The translations under genes were made by a program, and so were the position numbers. Shown here piece by piece: positions 5,563-12,653 of a stretch of DNA of 12,659 bases. The notes below the pieces were generated by a model. It made no database searches. It worked only from the letters and a program-made list of their open reading frames with translations, and was not told where the DNA came from. The stretch is taken from positions 1 through 12,659 of the forward strand of contig CAZWST010000047.1 in the NCBI GenBank assembly GCA_964636965.1, given 5' to 3'. Numbering within the stretch: the stretch's first letter is position 1; every line of letters starts with the position of its first letter. The stretch is from CAG-582 sp964636965. Lineage in GTDB: Bacteria > Bacillota_I > Bacilli_A > RF39 > UBA660.

Positions 5563-7740
5563 ATGAATTACATCAAGGGTAAATATAAGAATTCCATTTA
5601 TACATCTGATTCAGGTTATACTGTTGGTCTTTTTCGTGTACAAGAAAGTGATGTTCAAGACGATATTTTAAATAAAACTATAACGTTTACAGGTTTTTTC
5701 CCTGAATTAAATACAGATGAAATATATCTTTTTCGTGGAAACTATATATTTCATGAACGATATGGTTATCAATTTCAAGTATTAGAATATGAGCGTGTTG
5801 AACCAGAGGGGAAAGATGCAGTTTTAGAGTTCTTGAGTTCGTCATTTGTTAAAGGATGTGGTGAAAAAACTGCCAAAAAGATTGTTGAAACTTTGGGAGA
5901 TAACGCCCTTGCTTTAATAAAGGAAGATAAGAATAATTTACTTAAATGTAAGATTTCTCCGATATCAGCTGAAAAAATATATAATTCAATTATCTCCTAT
6001 TATGATGCTGATGAGATTATTGTTTATTTAAAAGGTTTAGGATTTTCCGTAAAAGAGATTACAAGGATTATAAGTTTATATGGAACTAATGCTAAAAAGA
6101 TTATCAAAAGTGATTTATATTCACTAGTTGATTTTGTTGATTTTAATAAGCTTGATAAAATATACTTTAATATATTTGATGAAACTAATGATATGCGAAG
6201 ACTTGCTTGTATAATTGAGGCAATGAAGAGACTAACATTTGCATCTGGTGATACTTATTCTTATAAAGAAGAAATATATGAATATGTTTTGGCTGAATTT
6301 AAAATAGATTTATATGATATAATGGATAAACTAATATCTAATCTTGAAAATATTGGTGCAGTAAAAGTTTTGAAAGATAAATATTATTTATCAAATAATT
6401 ATTATGATGAGTTATATATAAGAGATGCTTTATTTAAGTTGTATTCATCAGATACTAAAATGATTGGGAACTTTAATAATTATTTAGAAGAAATTGAAAA
6501 AGAGTTTAATATTAAATATAATGATGAACAAATTAAAGCTATTAAAGAAAGTTTACTTAATTCAGTTACAATTATAACTGGTGGTCCTGGAACAGGAAAG
6601 ACTACAATTATAAATGGACTTTTAAGAATGTACCAATATATGAATAATCTAACGGATTTACAGATGGGGAGAAGAGTTGCACTTTTAGCTCCTACTGGTA
6701 GAGCTAGCAAAAGAATGAGTGAGACAACAAACTTTGGAGCATCCACTATTCATAGATATTTAAAGTGGAATCATGAAACTAAAGAATTTGGAATAAATGA
6801 ACTTAATAAAAATGAACATAAATTTATAATTGTTGATGAAGTAAGTATGATTGATTCAGAATTAATGGCAAGTCTACTAAGGGGAATTTATAGTGATGTA
6901 AAAATCGTATTTGTAGGGGATGAGCATCAACTACCATCGGTGGGTCCTGGGAATGTTTTAAAAGACCTTATTTCATCTGATATGTTTCCTCATGTAAGCT
7001 TATCTAATATTTATCGACAAAGTGATAATTCTTATATACCTGTTTTAGCTCAAGAAATTAAGAATGTTGATGACTATATAGATTTAGAAAATAAAAAGGA
7101 TGATTATAATTTTCTTCCTTGTGATAGAAAAAATATTAAAGCTATGCTTAAGACAATTGTGAATAAATGTATTGATAAAGGTATGACGGAAAGGGACTTA
7201 GAAGTGCTTGCTCCAATGTATAAAGGAGAAAACGGAATAGACAATTTAAATGTAATTTTACAAGAATTATTTAATCCAGCAAGTCCTAAGTTAAATGAAG
7301 TGCATATTGGCTCATTAATATATCGAGAGAATGATAAAGTTATCAATCTTGTTAATAATATTGATCAAAATATTTTTAATGGAGATATAGGTTATATAAA
7401 ATCTATAAATCCCGAAAAATCATCTGAATTTATGACGATAGATTTTTATGGCAATAGAGTTACTATAAAAAAAGATGAAGTACCGACTATTAAGCATGCT
7501 TACGCTATGAGTATTCATAAGAGTCAGGGTAGTGAATTTAATCATGTTATTATACCTATGAGCAGGGAGTATACTCGCATGCTTTATAATAAACTTTTAT
7601 ATACAGGTGTATCACGAGCAAAAAAATCTTTAGTAATTATTGGTGATGCTGATTCTTTTATGTATGCAGTTAAAAATTCTTATAGTAAAGAAAGAAAAAC
7701 TTCATTAACTGAATTAATTATGAATAAATTTAAAAATTAA
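5563..7740 (+). CDS. recD2: RecD2 family 5'-3' DNA helicase
   Basis: The protein has 725 residues, within the size range of RecD2 (RecD-like helicases of bacteria without RecBC). These are ATP-driven 5'-3' single-strand translocases and helicases in DNA repair and replication-fork handling. The N-terminal domain (1-90) is typical of RecD2. A helix-hairpin-helix segment follows (about 95-112, FVKGCGEKTAKKIVETLG), then the superfamily 1B motor: Walker A GGPGTGKT (340-347), motif Ia APTGRASKRM, Walker B VDEVSM (424-429), motif III VGDEHQLPSVGPG (451-463), the YRQS arginine motif (484-487), motif V AMSIHKSQGSEF (648-659) and motif VI LLYTGVSRAKK (678-688). All catalytic motifs are intact. A 45-residue peptide gene follows 27 nt downstream and probably shares the transcript. 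Confidence 0.95.
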   Translation: MNYIKGKYKNSIYTSDSGYTVGLFRVQESDVQDDILNKTITFTGFFPELNTDEIYLFRGNYIFHERYGYQFQVLEYERVEPEGKDAVLEFLSSSFVKGCGEKTAKKIVETLGDNALALIKEDKNNLLKCKISPISAEKIYNSIISYYDADEIIVYLKGLGFSVKEITRIISLYGTNAKKIIKSDLYSLVDFVDFNKLDKIYFNIFDETNDMRRLACIIEAMKRLTFASGDTYSYKEEIYEYVLAEFKIDLYDIMDKLISNLENIGAVKVLKDKYYLSNNYYDELYIRDALFKLYSSDTKMIGNFNNYLEEIEKEFNIKYNDEQIKAIKESLLNSVTIITGGPGTGKTTIINGLLRMYQYMNNLTDLQMGRRVALLAPTGRASKRMSETTNFGASTIHRYLKWNHETKEFGINELNKNEHKFIIVDEVSMIDSELMASLLRGIYSDVKIVFVGDEHQLPSVGPGNVLKDLISSDMFPHVSLSNIYRQSDNSYIPVLAQEIKNVDDYIDLENKKDDYNFLPCDRKNIKAMLKTIVNKCIDKGMTERDLEVLAPMYKGENGIDNLNVILQELFNPASPKLNEVHIGSLIYRENDKVINLVNNIDQNIFNGDIGYIKSINPEKSSEFMTIDFYGNRVTIKKDEVPTIKHAYAMSIHKSQGSEFNHVIIPMSREYTRMLYNKLLYTGVSRAKKSLVIIGDADSFMYAVKNSYSKERKTSLTELIMNKFKN

Positions 7741-7767
7741 GCTCATACTATTAATGGAGCTGATAAT

Positions 7768-7905
7768 ATGAAGAAAATAATTAAGAATCTAGCTATAACA
7801 ACAACTTTAGGTTGTGCATTAGCAGCATCTAGTTATCTTGTTATGAAAAATAAGAAGAAAAATATGTTAGATATTATTATTGAAGAAATTGAAACAATTA
7901 AATAA
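7768..7905 (+). CDS. 45-residue single-pass membrane peptide
   Basis: This short gene has ATG 7768 and stop TAA 7903-7905. GGAG at 7756-7759 is 8 nt upstream of the start, a well-placed ribosome site. The peptide begins with a basic stretch (MKKIIKN), then a hydrophobic small-residue helix at about 8-26 containing LGCALAASSYLV, then KNKKKN, and an acidic amphipathic tail (LDIIIEEIETIK). The basic ends predict a single membrane span. TLGC is a poor lipobox, so lipidation is unlikely. It lies between recD2 and a terminator, so it is probably the last gene of the recD2 transcript. I do not recognise the family; the layout is loosely like short YtxH-type anchors. Confidence 0.65.
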   Translation: MKKIIKNLAITTTLGCALAASSYLVMKNKKKNMLDIIIEEIETIK

Positions 7906-7957
7906 TAATTAATAGTTTTAAATTATTAGATAGAATACTATTAAATGAATAGATAAG

Positions 7958-7982
7958 AAAGGTATTGTTATAATACCTTTTT
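7958..7982 (+). terminator. Intrinsic terminator of the recD2 unit
   Basis: A perfect 9-bp stem AAAGGTATT (7958-7966) with AATACCTTT (7972-7980) has a 5-nt loop and a short T run to 7982. Confidence 0.85.
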
Positions 7983-8028
7983 ACTCTTGGTGTAATATAA
8001 ATTAATTACTAGTTTTTTTATTATTGTA

Positions 8029-8037
8029 TGGTATAAT
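8029..8037 (+). promoter_or_regulatory. Extended -10 promoter of the zinc-ribbon protein gene
   Basis: TGG-TATAAT is an extended -10 with a perfect hexamer (8032-8037). No convincing -35 is seen. The predicted start is near 8044, about 19 nt before the coding start. Confidence 0.6.
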
Positions 8038-8062
8038 AATTTCTTTAGAAAAGAGGTTTATT

Positions 8063-8896
8063 ATGCCAGAAGATATAGCTTTAAAAATTTTAAAAAATAT
8101 TAGTGAAGAAGATTTAGAGTGTTTAGGAAACTTAATATTCTACATTATTTCAACCGACTCAAAAAAACTTAATAAAGTATTTCAAGAAGATGTTAATACT
8201 TTAGCAAAATATTTTTATAAAACTAGTAATGTCGAGATGCTTAAAAATTTAGATTTAATGATTTCTATATTGGATAATCATAATAAAGAAGTTTATAAGC
8301 AAAATAAGAAACTTTTATGTGATATTAGAGAAGTTATTTTATCAAAAATTTATAAAGAACCAATGAAATTTATAAATAAAATTGCCGTAACAGAACGCTT
8401 AAATAGAATAGATGATATCTTTGGAGAGGAAAAGAGTGAGATGTTTAATCTATTTGAAAGAGCATTAACTGACGATACTATTTGTTTGAGTGATAAATAT
8501 GCAGTTATTGAGGGCTTAATAAACACACTTATGAATTTTAGCCTTGATAAAAAAATGGAATTAATAGATTTAATAAATGATTATTATGGATGTTTATATG
8601 AAAGTAGGCTAGAAGGCATTAAGTCTTTAATATTAAATAGAGAATTACTAAAACAATATATTGAGGTATCTAGTTTACCTATGGCTGAAAAAACTTCTTT
8701 TATTGATTCATCAAATAAAGCTTTAAAAGATATTAAACGTAAAATAATTTGTGAACACGAATTTACAAATTGGAGTGAAGTAAGTTGTTCTATTACAGAT
8801 GAGTATAATAAAACTTATAAAAAAATAATTGCAGTAAGAAAATGTAAGCTTTGTGGAATATCTCAAGTCAAAGATACAAAAAATCTAAGAAGATAA
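8063..8896 (+). CDS. Unrecognised helical protein with C-terminal Cys/His zinc-binding motif
   Basis: The protein has 277 residues and I do not recognise the family. Residues 1-225 look almost entirely helical, with many Leu, Ile, Glu and Lys and no clear catalytic motif, which suggests a scaffold or repeat-like helical bundle. The last 50 residues hold Cys230-x-His232, then Phe-x-x-Trp, Cys242, and Cys261-x2-Cys264-Gly. That spacing resembles a small zinc ribbon of the C-x-H...C-x2-C type. No signal peptide or membrane segment is seen. ATG 8063 was chosen because AAGAGG (8051-8056) precedes it; upstream in-frame starts such as 8024 lie in the promoter. The gene is monocistronic and converges on the transglutaminase-like gene. 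A nucleic-acid or protein-binding role would be a guess. Confidence 0.75.
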   Translation: MPEDIALKILKNISEEDLECLGNLIFYIISTDSKKLNKVFQEDVNTLAKYFYKTSNVEMLKNLDLMISILDNHNKEVYKQNKKLLCDIREVILSKIYKEPMKFINKIAVTERLNRIDDIFGEEKSEMFNLFERALTDDTICLSDKYAVIEGLINTLMNFSLDKKMELIDLINDYYGCLYESRLEGIKSLILNRELLKQYIEVSSLPMAEKTSFIDSSNKALKDIKRKIICEHEFTNWSEVSCSITDEYNKTYKKIIAVRKCKLCGISQVKDTKNLRR

Positions 8897-8898
8897 TA

Positions 8899-8932
8899 AA
8901 AATAAGTGAATCATTTTTGATTCACTTATTTT
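8899..8932. terminator. Bidirectional terminator between convergent genes
   Basis: A perfect 15-bp stem (8899-8913 with 8918-8932) has a 4-nt T loop. Ts follow on the plus strand and a run of As precedes the stem, giving a T tract for the minus strand as well. It starts 3 nt after the plus-strand stop codon and contains the stop codon (8926-8928) of the minus-strand gene. Confidence 0.9.
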
Positions 8933-9852
8933 AACTCTAAATAAAAAGATTTATTATAGTTATGATCTTCTATATCAAATTCTAATAATGTTTTAGTATC
9001 TATTAAAAAGAATTTGTGGAGTAAATTATCTTTAGACTTATCTAAACTTACTGGGTCATCCCAAGTTAAGTCTAAGTGAAGCCATTGATCATTAATTTTA
9101 ACAGCATTCCAAACATGAGTGGTGCTTGCAACTTTGAAGTTTGGAAGTTTTAATCTGTCTAATACTAGTGCCATAGCATCTGTATAACCAGAACAAATAG
9201 CTTTACCTTCAAATAGTACACCATTGGCTTTAGATGAAGAACTAGTAGTGGGTTCATATTTTTTAGTTTCTTCTGTATATTCTTCATCATATTTTGTTGT
9301 GTTAATAAAGTAATCATGGAAAGCATAAATAGTATCTTCTTCGTCCATTTCTGGTGTTACAAGTTTAGCCCATAAGTCATCTAATTTATTATTTATTAAT
9401 CTTTTATCTTCAGTATTATAAGAATAATTAATGTTAACAGTTATTTCTCCTGCTGAATCATATTTTACGCGAAGCATGGTAAAGTTGTTAAAAGGGGAAA
9501 CAAAGTTTCCTAATGTTGTAAGTATTTCTTTATTATTTGGGTCACTTATTTTAATAACGTCATTAACACAATCTTCATATTCGATTGGGCAGTAGAATGT
9601 AAAATTTTGATATCCTCTATCTAAAATTGTATAAAAGATATTTAATAATTCTTGAAAGTTATAGGGCACAAAGTTATCTGTAGTACTTACATATTCAAAA
9701 GTTTGATTTTTAGCATATTTATTTGCTTCTGGTAAAACAACCGTTTGAGCACTGTAGAAGTATGAGTTAATAATTTCAGTTATTTCCGGAAGTTTAACAA
9801 TAGATGTACCAACAATGGAAATGCAAATTATAAGTGTAATTAGTCTTTTCAT
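8926..9852 (-). CDS. Secreted or membrane-anchored transglutaminase-like protein
   Basis: The protein has 308 residues. An N-terminal hydrophobic segment after MKR (about residues 4-20, LITLIICISIVGTSIV) is a signal peptide or anchor with no obvious cleavage site, so the protein acts outside the membrane. Residues about 170-265 form a transglutaminase/papain-like core. The triad is Cys220 (GKAICSGYTDAM), His246 (STTHVWNAVKI) and Asp261 (WLHLDLTWDDP), each in the usual sequence setting. Bacterial members are mostly cysteine proteases or peptidoglycan-associated hydrolases and not true cross-linkers, and the substrate cannot be told here. The region between anchor and core (about 30-165) is unassigned. 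The start is at 9852 because AGGTGAT (9862-9856 on the minus strand) precedes it; an in-frame ATG at 9873 lies in the -10 box. rpsT lies upstream but is separated by a terminator. Confidence 0.85.
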   Translation of the reverse strand: MKRLITLIICISIVGTSIVKLPEITEIINSYFYSAQTVVLPEANKYAKNQTFEYVSTTDNFVPYNFQELLNIFYTILDRGYQNFTFYCPIEYEDCVNDVIKISDPNNKEILTTLGNFVSPFNNFTMLRVKYDSAGEITVNINYSYNTEDKRLINNKLDDLWAKLVTPEMDEEDTIYAFHDYFINTTKYDEEYTEETKKYEPTTSSSSKANGVLFEGKAICSGYTDAMALVLDRLKLPNFKVASTTHVWNAVKINDQWLHLDLTWDDPVSLDKSKDNLLHKFFLIDTKTLLEFDIEDHNYNKSFYLELK

Positions 9853-9868
9853 TAGATCACCTACTATA

Positions 9869-9877
9869 ATCATATCA
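9869..9877 (-). promoter_or_regulatory. Extended -10 promoter of the transglutaminase-like gene
   Basis: On the minus strand TGA-TATGAT (9877 down to 9869) is an extended -10 with one hexamer mismatch. Exactly 6 nt separate it from AGGTGAT, so transcription should begin at the ribosome site, about 10 nt before the start codon. Confidence 0.55.
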
Positions 9878-9884
9878 ATAAGAT

Positions 9885-9918
9885 AAAAAAAAAGAAATGA
9901 TTATTTGCCCATTTCTTT
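9885..9918 (-). terminator. Intrinsic terminator of rpsT
   Basis: On the minus strand AAAGAAATG (9918-9910) pairs with CATTTCTTT (9899-9891) across a 10-nt loop, followed by a T run (9890-9885). The stem uses the final codons of rpsT and the stop codon (9901-9903) lies in the loop. Confidence 0.85.
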
Positions 9919-10167
9919 AACTTTTTTATTTAATCTTGACTTTTGTCTAGCACAAGTATTCTTTTTTACTAATCCTTTAGAACAAGCTTTGTCTATATTA
10001 GCTATAACAGTTTTAAGTTCTGAACTTGCAAGTTCTGCATCCTTAGCTTTAATAGCATTTTCACATCTCTTGATAGAGTTTTTTACTCTAGCAGTATATT
10101 CATTGTTAGCTACTGTTTGAACTTTGTCTGTTTTTATAGATTTTTTAGAACTTTTAATATTAGCCAT
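9901..10167 (-). CDS. rpsT: 30S ribosomal protein S20
   Basis: The protein has 88 residues, the normal size for S20, a primary 16S rRNA-binding protein of the small subunit. It begins MANIKSSKKSIKTD, typical of the family, followed by two long basic helices (VKNSIKRCENAI, SELKTVIANIDKACSKGLVKKNTCARQKSRLNKKV). Removal of the first Met is likely. A strong ribosome site, AAGGAAGGAG on the minus strand, precedes ATG 10167. It has a full promoter and its own terminator, so it is transcribed alone. Confidence 0.97.
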   Translation of the reverse strand: MANIKSSKKSIKTDKVQTVANNEYTARVKNSIKRCENAIKAKDAELASSELKTVIANIDKACSKGLVKKNTCARQKSRLNKKVKEMGK

Positions 10168-10198
10168 TATTTTCGCTCCTTCCTTAAATACATCTAAA

Positions 10199-10227
10199 AT
10201 TTTATCAAAAAAGTATTAAAAAAGCAA
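10199..10227 (-). promoter_or_regulatory. Promoter of rpsT
   Basis: On the minus strand TTGCTT (10227-10222), a 17-bp spacer and TAAAAT (10204-10199) with TGA in front as an extended -10. It gives a leader of about 25 nt, too short for a large autoregulatory fold. Confidence 0.7.
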
Positions 10228-10304
10228 ACCTTTTTGGTAAAAAAGAGTACTAATTATCTATTTAGACAATAAACCATCTATTTTTCTTAATAAAATAGTG
10301 TATT

Positions 10305-10342
10305 TATTAACAAAATTGTATATATATGCATGATTGTTAATA
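10305..10342. promoter_or_regulatory. Nested 38-bp dyad, candidate LysR operator
   Basis: A perfect 9-bp inverted repeat, TATTAACAA (10305-10313) and TTGTTAATA (10334-10342), encloses TGTATATATATGCA (10317-10330), a 14-bp palindrome with one mismatch. Both share the same centre, 10323.5. In total 15 of 19 base pairs are symmetric. The centre lies about 60 bp upstream of the predicted transcription start of the CYTH operon, where LysR-type regulators usually bind their recognition site (near -65). The operon encodes such a regulator, so autoregulation is inferred. There is no T tract, so this is not a terminator. Confidence 0.55.
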
Positions 10343-10347
10343 TCTAC

Positions 10348-10376
10348 TTGCAATTTATGCAAAAAAGTTATATTAT
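10348..10376 (+). promoter_or_regulatory. Promoter of the CYTH / radical SAM / LysR operon
   Basis: TTGCAA (10348-10353), a 17-bp spacer and TATTAT (10371-10376). The predicted start is near 10383, just ahead of AGAGGTGG, the ribosome site of the first gene. Apart from the dyad and two divergent promoters, the 231 nt between rpsT and this operon show no recognisable feature. Confidence 0.55.
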
Positions 10377-10398
10377 ATGCTCTCAAAGAGGTGGTTTT

Positions 10399-10938
10399 GT
10401 GAGTAATTTAGAATACGAATGCTCTTTTGTAGATATAGATATTGACGCTTTTAAAGAAAAAATTAAAAGTCTAAAGCTTGAAAAAATAAGCGATGATATG
10501 CAGAAAAGATACGTATATGACTTTAACCCAGTTAATCCAAATTCTTGGGTTAGGTTGCGTACTAATGGTAAGAAGACAACTCTTGCTGTTAAAGATATAA
10601 AAAATAAATATTCAATAGGTGGTACATCAAAATTGGAAACTGAAGTTGAAAACTTTGATGTAACTAATGAAATATTAATTAGACTTGGATATGTTGCAAG
10701 AAACTATCAAGAGAATAGAAGAGAAGAATATAAGTATAAAAATGTAATTGTTAAAATCGATTATTGGCCTTTGATTAATCCTTATGTAAAAATAGAAGGA
10801 TCCTGTGAAAGTGATGTATTAGAAGCTGCTAAACAACTTGAACTTCCTAGTGATAATATGACGACTTTAGATGTTGAATCTATTTATAAACAAATATATG
10901 GTATAGATCTTTTAAATATAAGGGAGCTTAGATTCTAA
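10399..10938 (+). CDS. CYTH-domain protein (CyaB/thiamine triphosphatase superfamily)
   Basis: The protein has 179 residues and fills one CYTH domain, a beta-tunnel fold that binds inorganic or organic triphosphates with divalent metal. Members include class IV adenylate cyclases, thiamine triphosphatases and tripolyphosphatases. Seen here are Glu5 and Glu7 (N-terminal ExE, although the usual ExExK lysine is Ser9), VRLR (51-54), Lys65, the acidic strand LETEVE (79-84), NRREEY (106-111), VKIDYWP (118-124) and VKIEG (130-134). Most tunnel charges are kept. The reaction cannot be chosen from the sequence. The start is GTG 10399, placed by AGAGGTGG (10387-10394) and by alignment of the ExE strand at the N-terminus; in-frame 10330 is in the promoter. 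The stop codon overlaps the ATG of the radical SAM gene by 1 nt, implying coupled translation. Confidence 0.85.
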   Translation: MSNLEYECSFVDIDIDAFKEKIKSLKLEKISDDMQKRYVYDFNPVNPNSWVRLRTNGKKTTLAVKDIKNKYSIGGTSKLETEVENFDVTNEILIRLGYVARNYQENRREEYKYKNVIVKIDYWPLINPYVKIEGSCESDVLEAAKQLELPSDNMTTLDVESIYKQIYGIDLLNIRELRF

Positions 10939-11747
10939 TGAAAGTATGTTGGAATTTAACAAATATTTGTAATGAAAACTGTCATTATTGTTTTAGGGAG
11001 TTACAAGAAAAGCCAAGAGAGATTGAAGATAATATCGTGATTATTAATAAGCTTAAGAACTTAGGCGTTACAAGAATCACTTATGCAGGGGGAGAACCTT
11101 TATTATATAAGGGTCTTGAAGATTTACTTAAGTATGCAAATTTACTAGGAATCGAAAATGCCTTAATAACAAATGGAAAATCATTAACTGTTGATAATTT
11201 AGATAATTATTTACCATATATATCAAAGTTAACTTTCTCAGTTGATTCTCCAAATGTTTATATTAATACAATTACAGGTAGAGGTGTTGACCATTATAAA
11301 CATATAAAAGAATTATTACCATATATTAAAGAAAAATATCCACATATAATTTTAGAAGTTAATACGGTTGCTACAAAAGATAACTTGAATGAACTCGATT
11401 ATATGTTTGAAGCTTTAGGTAGTGAAATATCATTCTATGGTTTAAAGAAATGGAAAATATCAAGATTTTGTCCTTTAAGAGGATATGCAAGAGAAAGGAA
11501 AAATATATTTAATTTATCAGAAGAAGAATTTTTAGATGTTGAGGCAAACTATGGCGGTTTAGTGGCTCCGTTTGAAATATCTGTAAGAAATACAGATTCA
11601 ATTGAAGAAAATTTAATTATTTCACCTAAAGGATCATTTAAAAAAGCTGATAAAAATGAAGAATATACTTTAGTTGATGATATTGTTAATACAAATGTTG
11701 TAACAATAAAGAAGATTTTAAAATTAGGAGGCGTATATCATGTATAA
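10938..11747 (+). CDS. Radical SAM enzyme with viperin-like landmarks
   Basis: The protein has 269 residues. Cys11, Cys15 and Cys18 form the CX3CX2C cluster motif for the 4Fe-4S centre. GGEP (51-54) binds the SAM methionine end, ITNG is at 77-80 and SVDS at 101-104. There is no C-terminal SPASM or Twitch cysteine cluster, so it is a single-domain enzyme. Several segments follow the order found in viperins: T-x2-CN-x2-C-x2-CF at the cluster, SVDS...N...I-x-GRG (101-116), L-x-VNTV-x3-N (139-149), KWKI (171-174) where viperins have RWKVFQ, then LSEEEF (193-198) and an LIISP-G strand. Viperins make 3'-deoxy-3',4'-didehydro-nucleotides from nucleoside triphosphates. I compared from memory; a generic small MoaA/PqqE-type enzyme remains possible. 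Its neighbours bind triphosphates (CYTH) and small-molecule effectors (LysR). The ribosome site is AGGGAG (10921-10926). Confidence 0.85.
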   Translation: MKVCWNLTNICNENCHYCFRELQEKPREIEDNIVIINKLKNLGVTRITYAGGEPLLYKGLEDLLKYANLLGIENALITNGKSLTVDNLDNYLPYISKLTFSVDSPNVYINTITGRGVDHYKHIKELLPYIKEKYPHIILEVNTVATKDNLNELDYMFEALGSEISFYGLKKWKISRFCPLRGYARERKNIFNLSEEEFLDVEANYGGLVAPFEISVRNTDSIEENLIISPKGSFKKADKNEEYTLVDDIVNTNVVTIKKILKLGGVYHV

Positions 11748-12636
11748 TAGTAACTTGAATTTAAATCTATACAAGATGTTTTATGATGTTGCTCAATATG
11801 GGTCAGTGTCTACGGCCTCAAAGAATTTAAATATAAGTCAGCCTGCTATATCAAGATCAATAAAAAAGCTTGAAGAAGATTTGGATGTTACTTTATTTTA
11901 TCGTACACTTAATGGAATGATTCTAACAGAAAAAGGGAAAGAACTTTTAAGTTTTGTTGAGGAAGCTTGTAATAGTTTAATTATAGGTGAACGAACAATG
12001 ATGGAAACTAATAGTTTAGTTAAAGGTAAATTAACTATAGGTGTTCCTTATTCAATTGCGTCATTTTACTTACTTGATAAGATAAATAAGTTTCATGAAA
12101 AATATAAAGATATTGAAATATCTTTAATTAATAGACCAACTTCGGAACTTATTAAGTTACTTGAAAATCATGAACTTGATTTTATTATAGATGTATCACC
12201 AATAATTGTTCATGAAAAAGAATTACATATTGAAGAAATACTTCATTGTCATTATGGATTTGTTGCAAGGAGTGATGCAAATTTTCAAGTTCATAACTTA
12301 AGTGACTTAGAAAATTTACCTCTTTGTTTACCAACTGAAAAAAGTTATAAAAGACAGAGACTAAATGAAATATTAATTGATAGTGATGTAAAACTATCCA
12401 ATGTTATCGCTATTGAAAGCAATGAAATGATTAAAGAAAATATTAAATCTAATAATATGATTGGTTATGTTTTATTAGATTCTGTAGAAAAAGAATTAAA
12501 AAGTGGGGAATTCGTCGAATTAACAGTTGAAAAAAATCTACCATATGCTACAATTAATTTAGTTTACATCGATAAATACTTAACTAAAGCTCCAAGTGTA
12601 TTTATTGAAGAATATCTTAAAAAAACTAATTATTAA
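11740..12636 (+). CDS. LysR-family transcriptional regulator
   Basis: The protein has 298 residues, the normal LysR length. The N-terminal winged helix-turn-helix (about 7-66) reads NLYKMFYDVAQYGSVSTAS and ISQPAISRSIKKLEEDL, then LFYRTLNGMILTEKG. A linker helix follows, then an effector-binding domain beginning KGKLTIGVPYSIASF (about 95-109), with the typical L-x-NHELDFIID strand. The start is supported by AGGAGG (11726-11731), 8 nt upstream of ATG. It overlaps the radical SAM stop codon by 8 nt and is transcribed with the genes it probably controls, not divergently as LysR genes usually are. The dyad at 10305-10342 is a plausible site. No terminator follows within the window. Confidence 0.95.
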   Translation: MYNSNLNLNLYKMFYDVAQYGSVSTASKNLNISQPAISRSIKKLEEDLDVTLFYRTLNGMILTEKGKELLSFVEEACNSLIIGERTMMETNSLVKGKLTIGVPYSIASFYLLDKINKFHEKYKDIEISLINRPTSELIKLLENHELDFIIDVSPIIVHEKELHIEEILHCHYGFVARSDANFQVHNLSDLENLPLCLPTEKSYKRQRLNEILIDSDVKLSNVIAIESNEMIKENIKSNNMIGYVLLDSVEKELKSGEFVELTVEKNLPYATINLVYIDKYLTKAPSVFIEEYLKKTNY

Positions 12637-12647
12637 GCAAAAGTTAT

Positions 12648-12653
12648 AGGGGG
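12648..12653 (+). promoter_or_regulatory. Possible Shine-Dalgarno of a further operon gene
   Basis: AGGGGG lies 11 nt after the LysR stop codon, close to the window edge. With no terminator between, a fourth co-transcribed gene may start just outside. Confidence 0.4.

Noticed and set aside
6480..7346. Two minus-strand open frames inside recD2
   Set aside because: Both are antisense to conserved helicase motifs, which explain the sequence fully, and neither has a ribosome site.
7807..7818. Lipobox in the 45-residue peptide
   Set aside because: Thr-Leu-Gly-Cys lacks the usual Leu at -3 and small residue at -2, and a transmembrane helix explains the region.
9905..10120. Plus-strand open frame opposite rpsT
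   Set aside because: It is the exact antisense of the conserved S20 gene, and its hydrophobic composition is what antisense of a Lys-rich protein gives.
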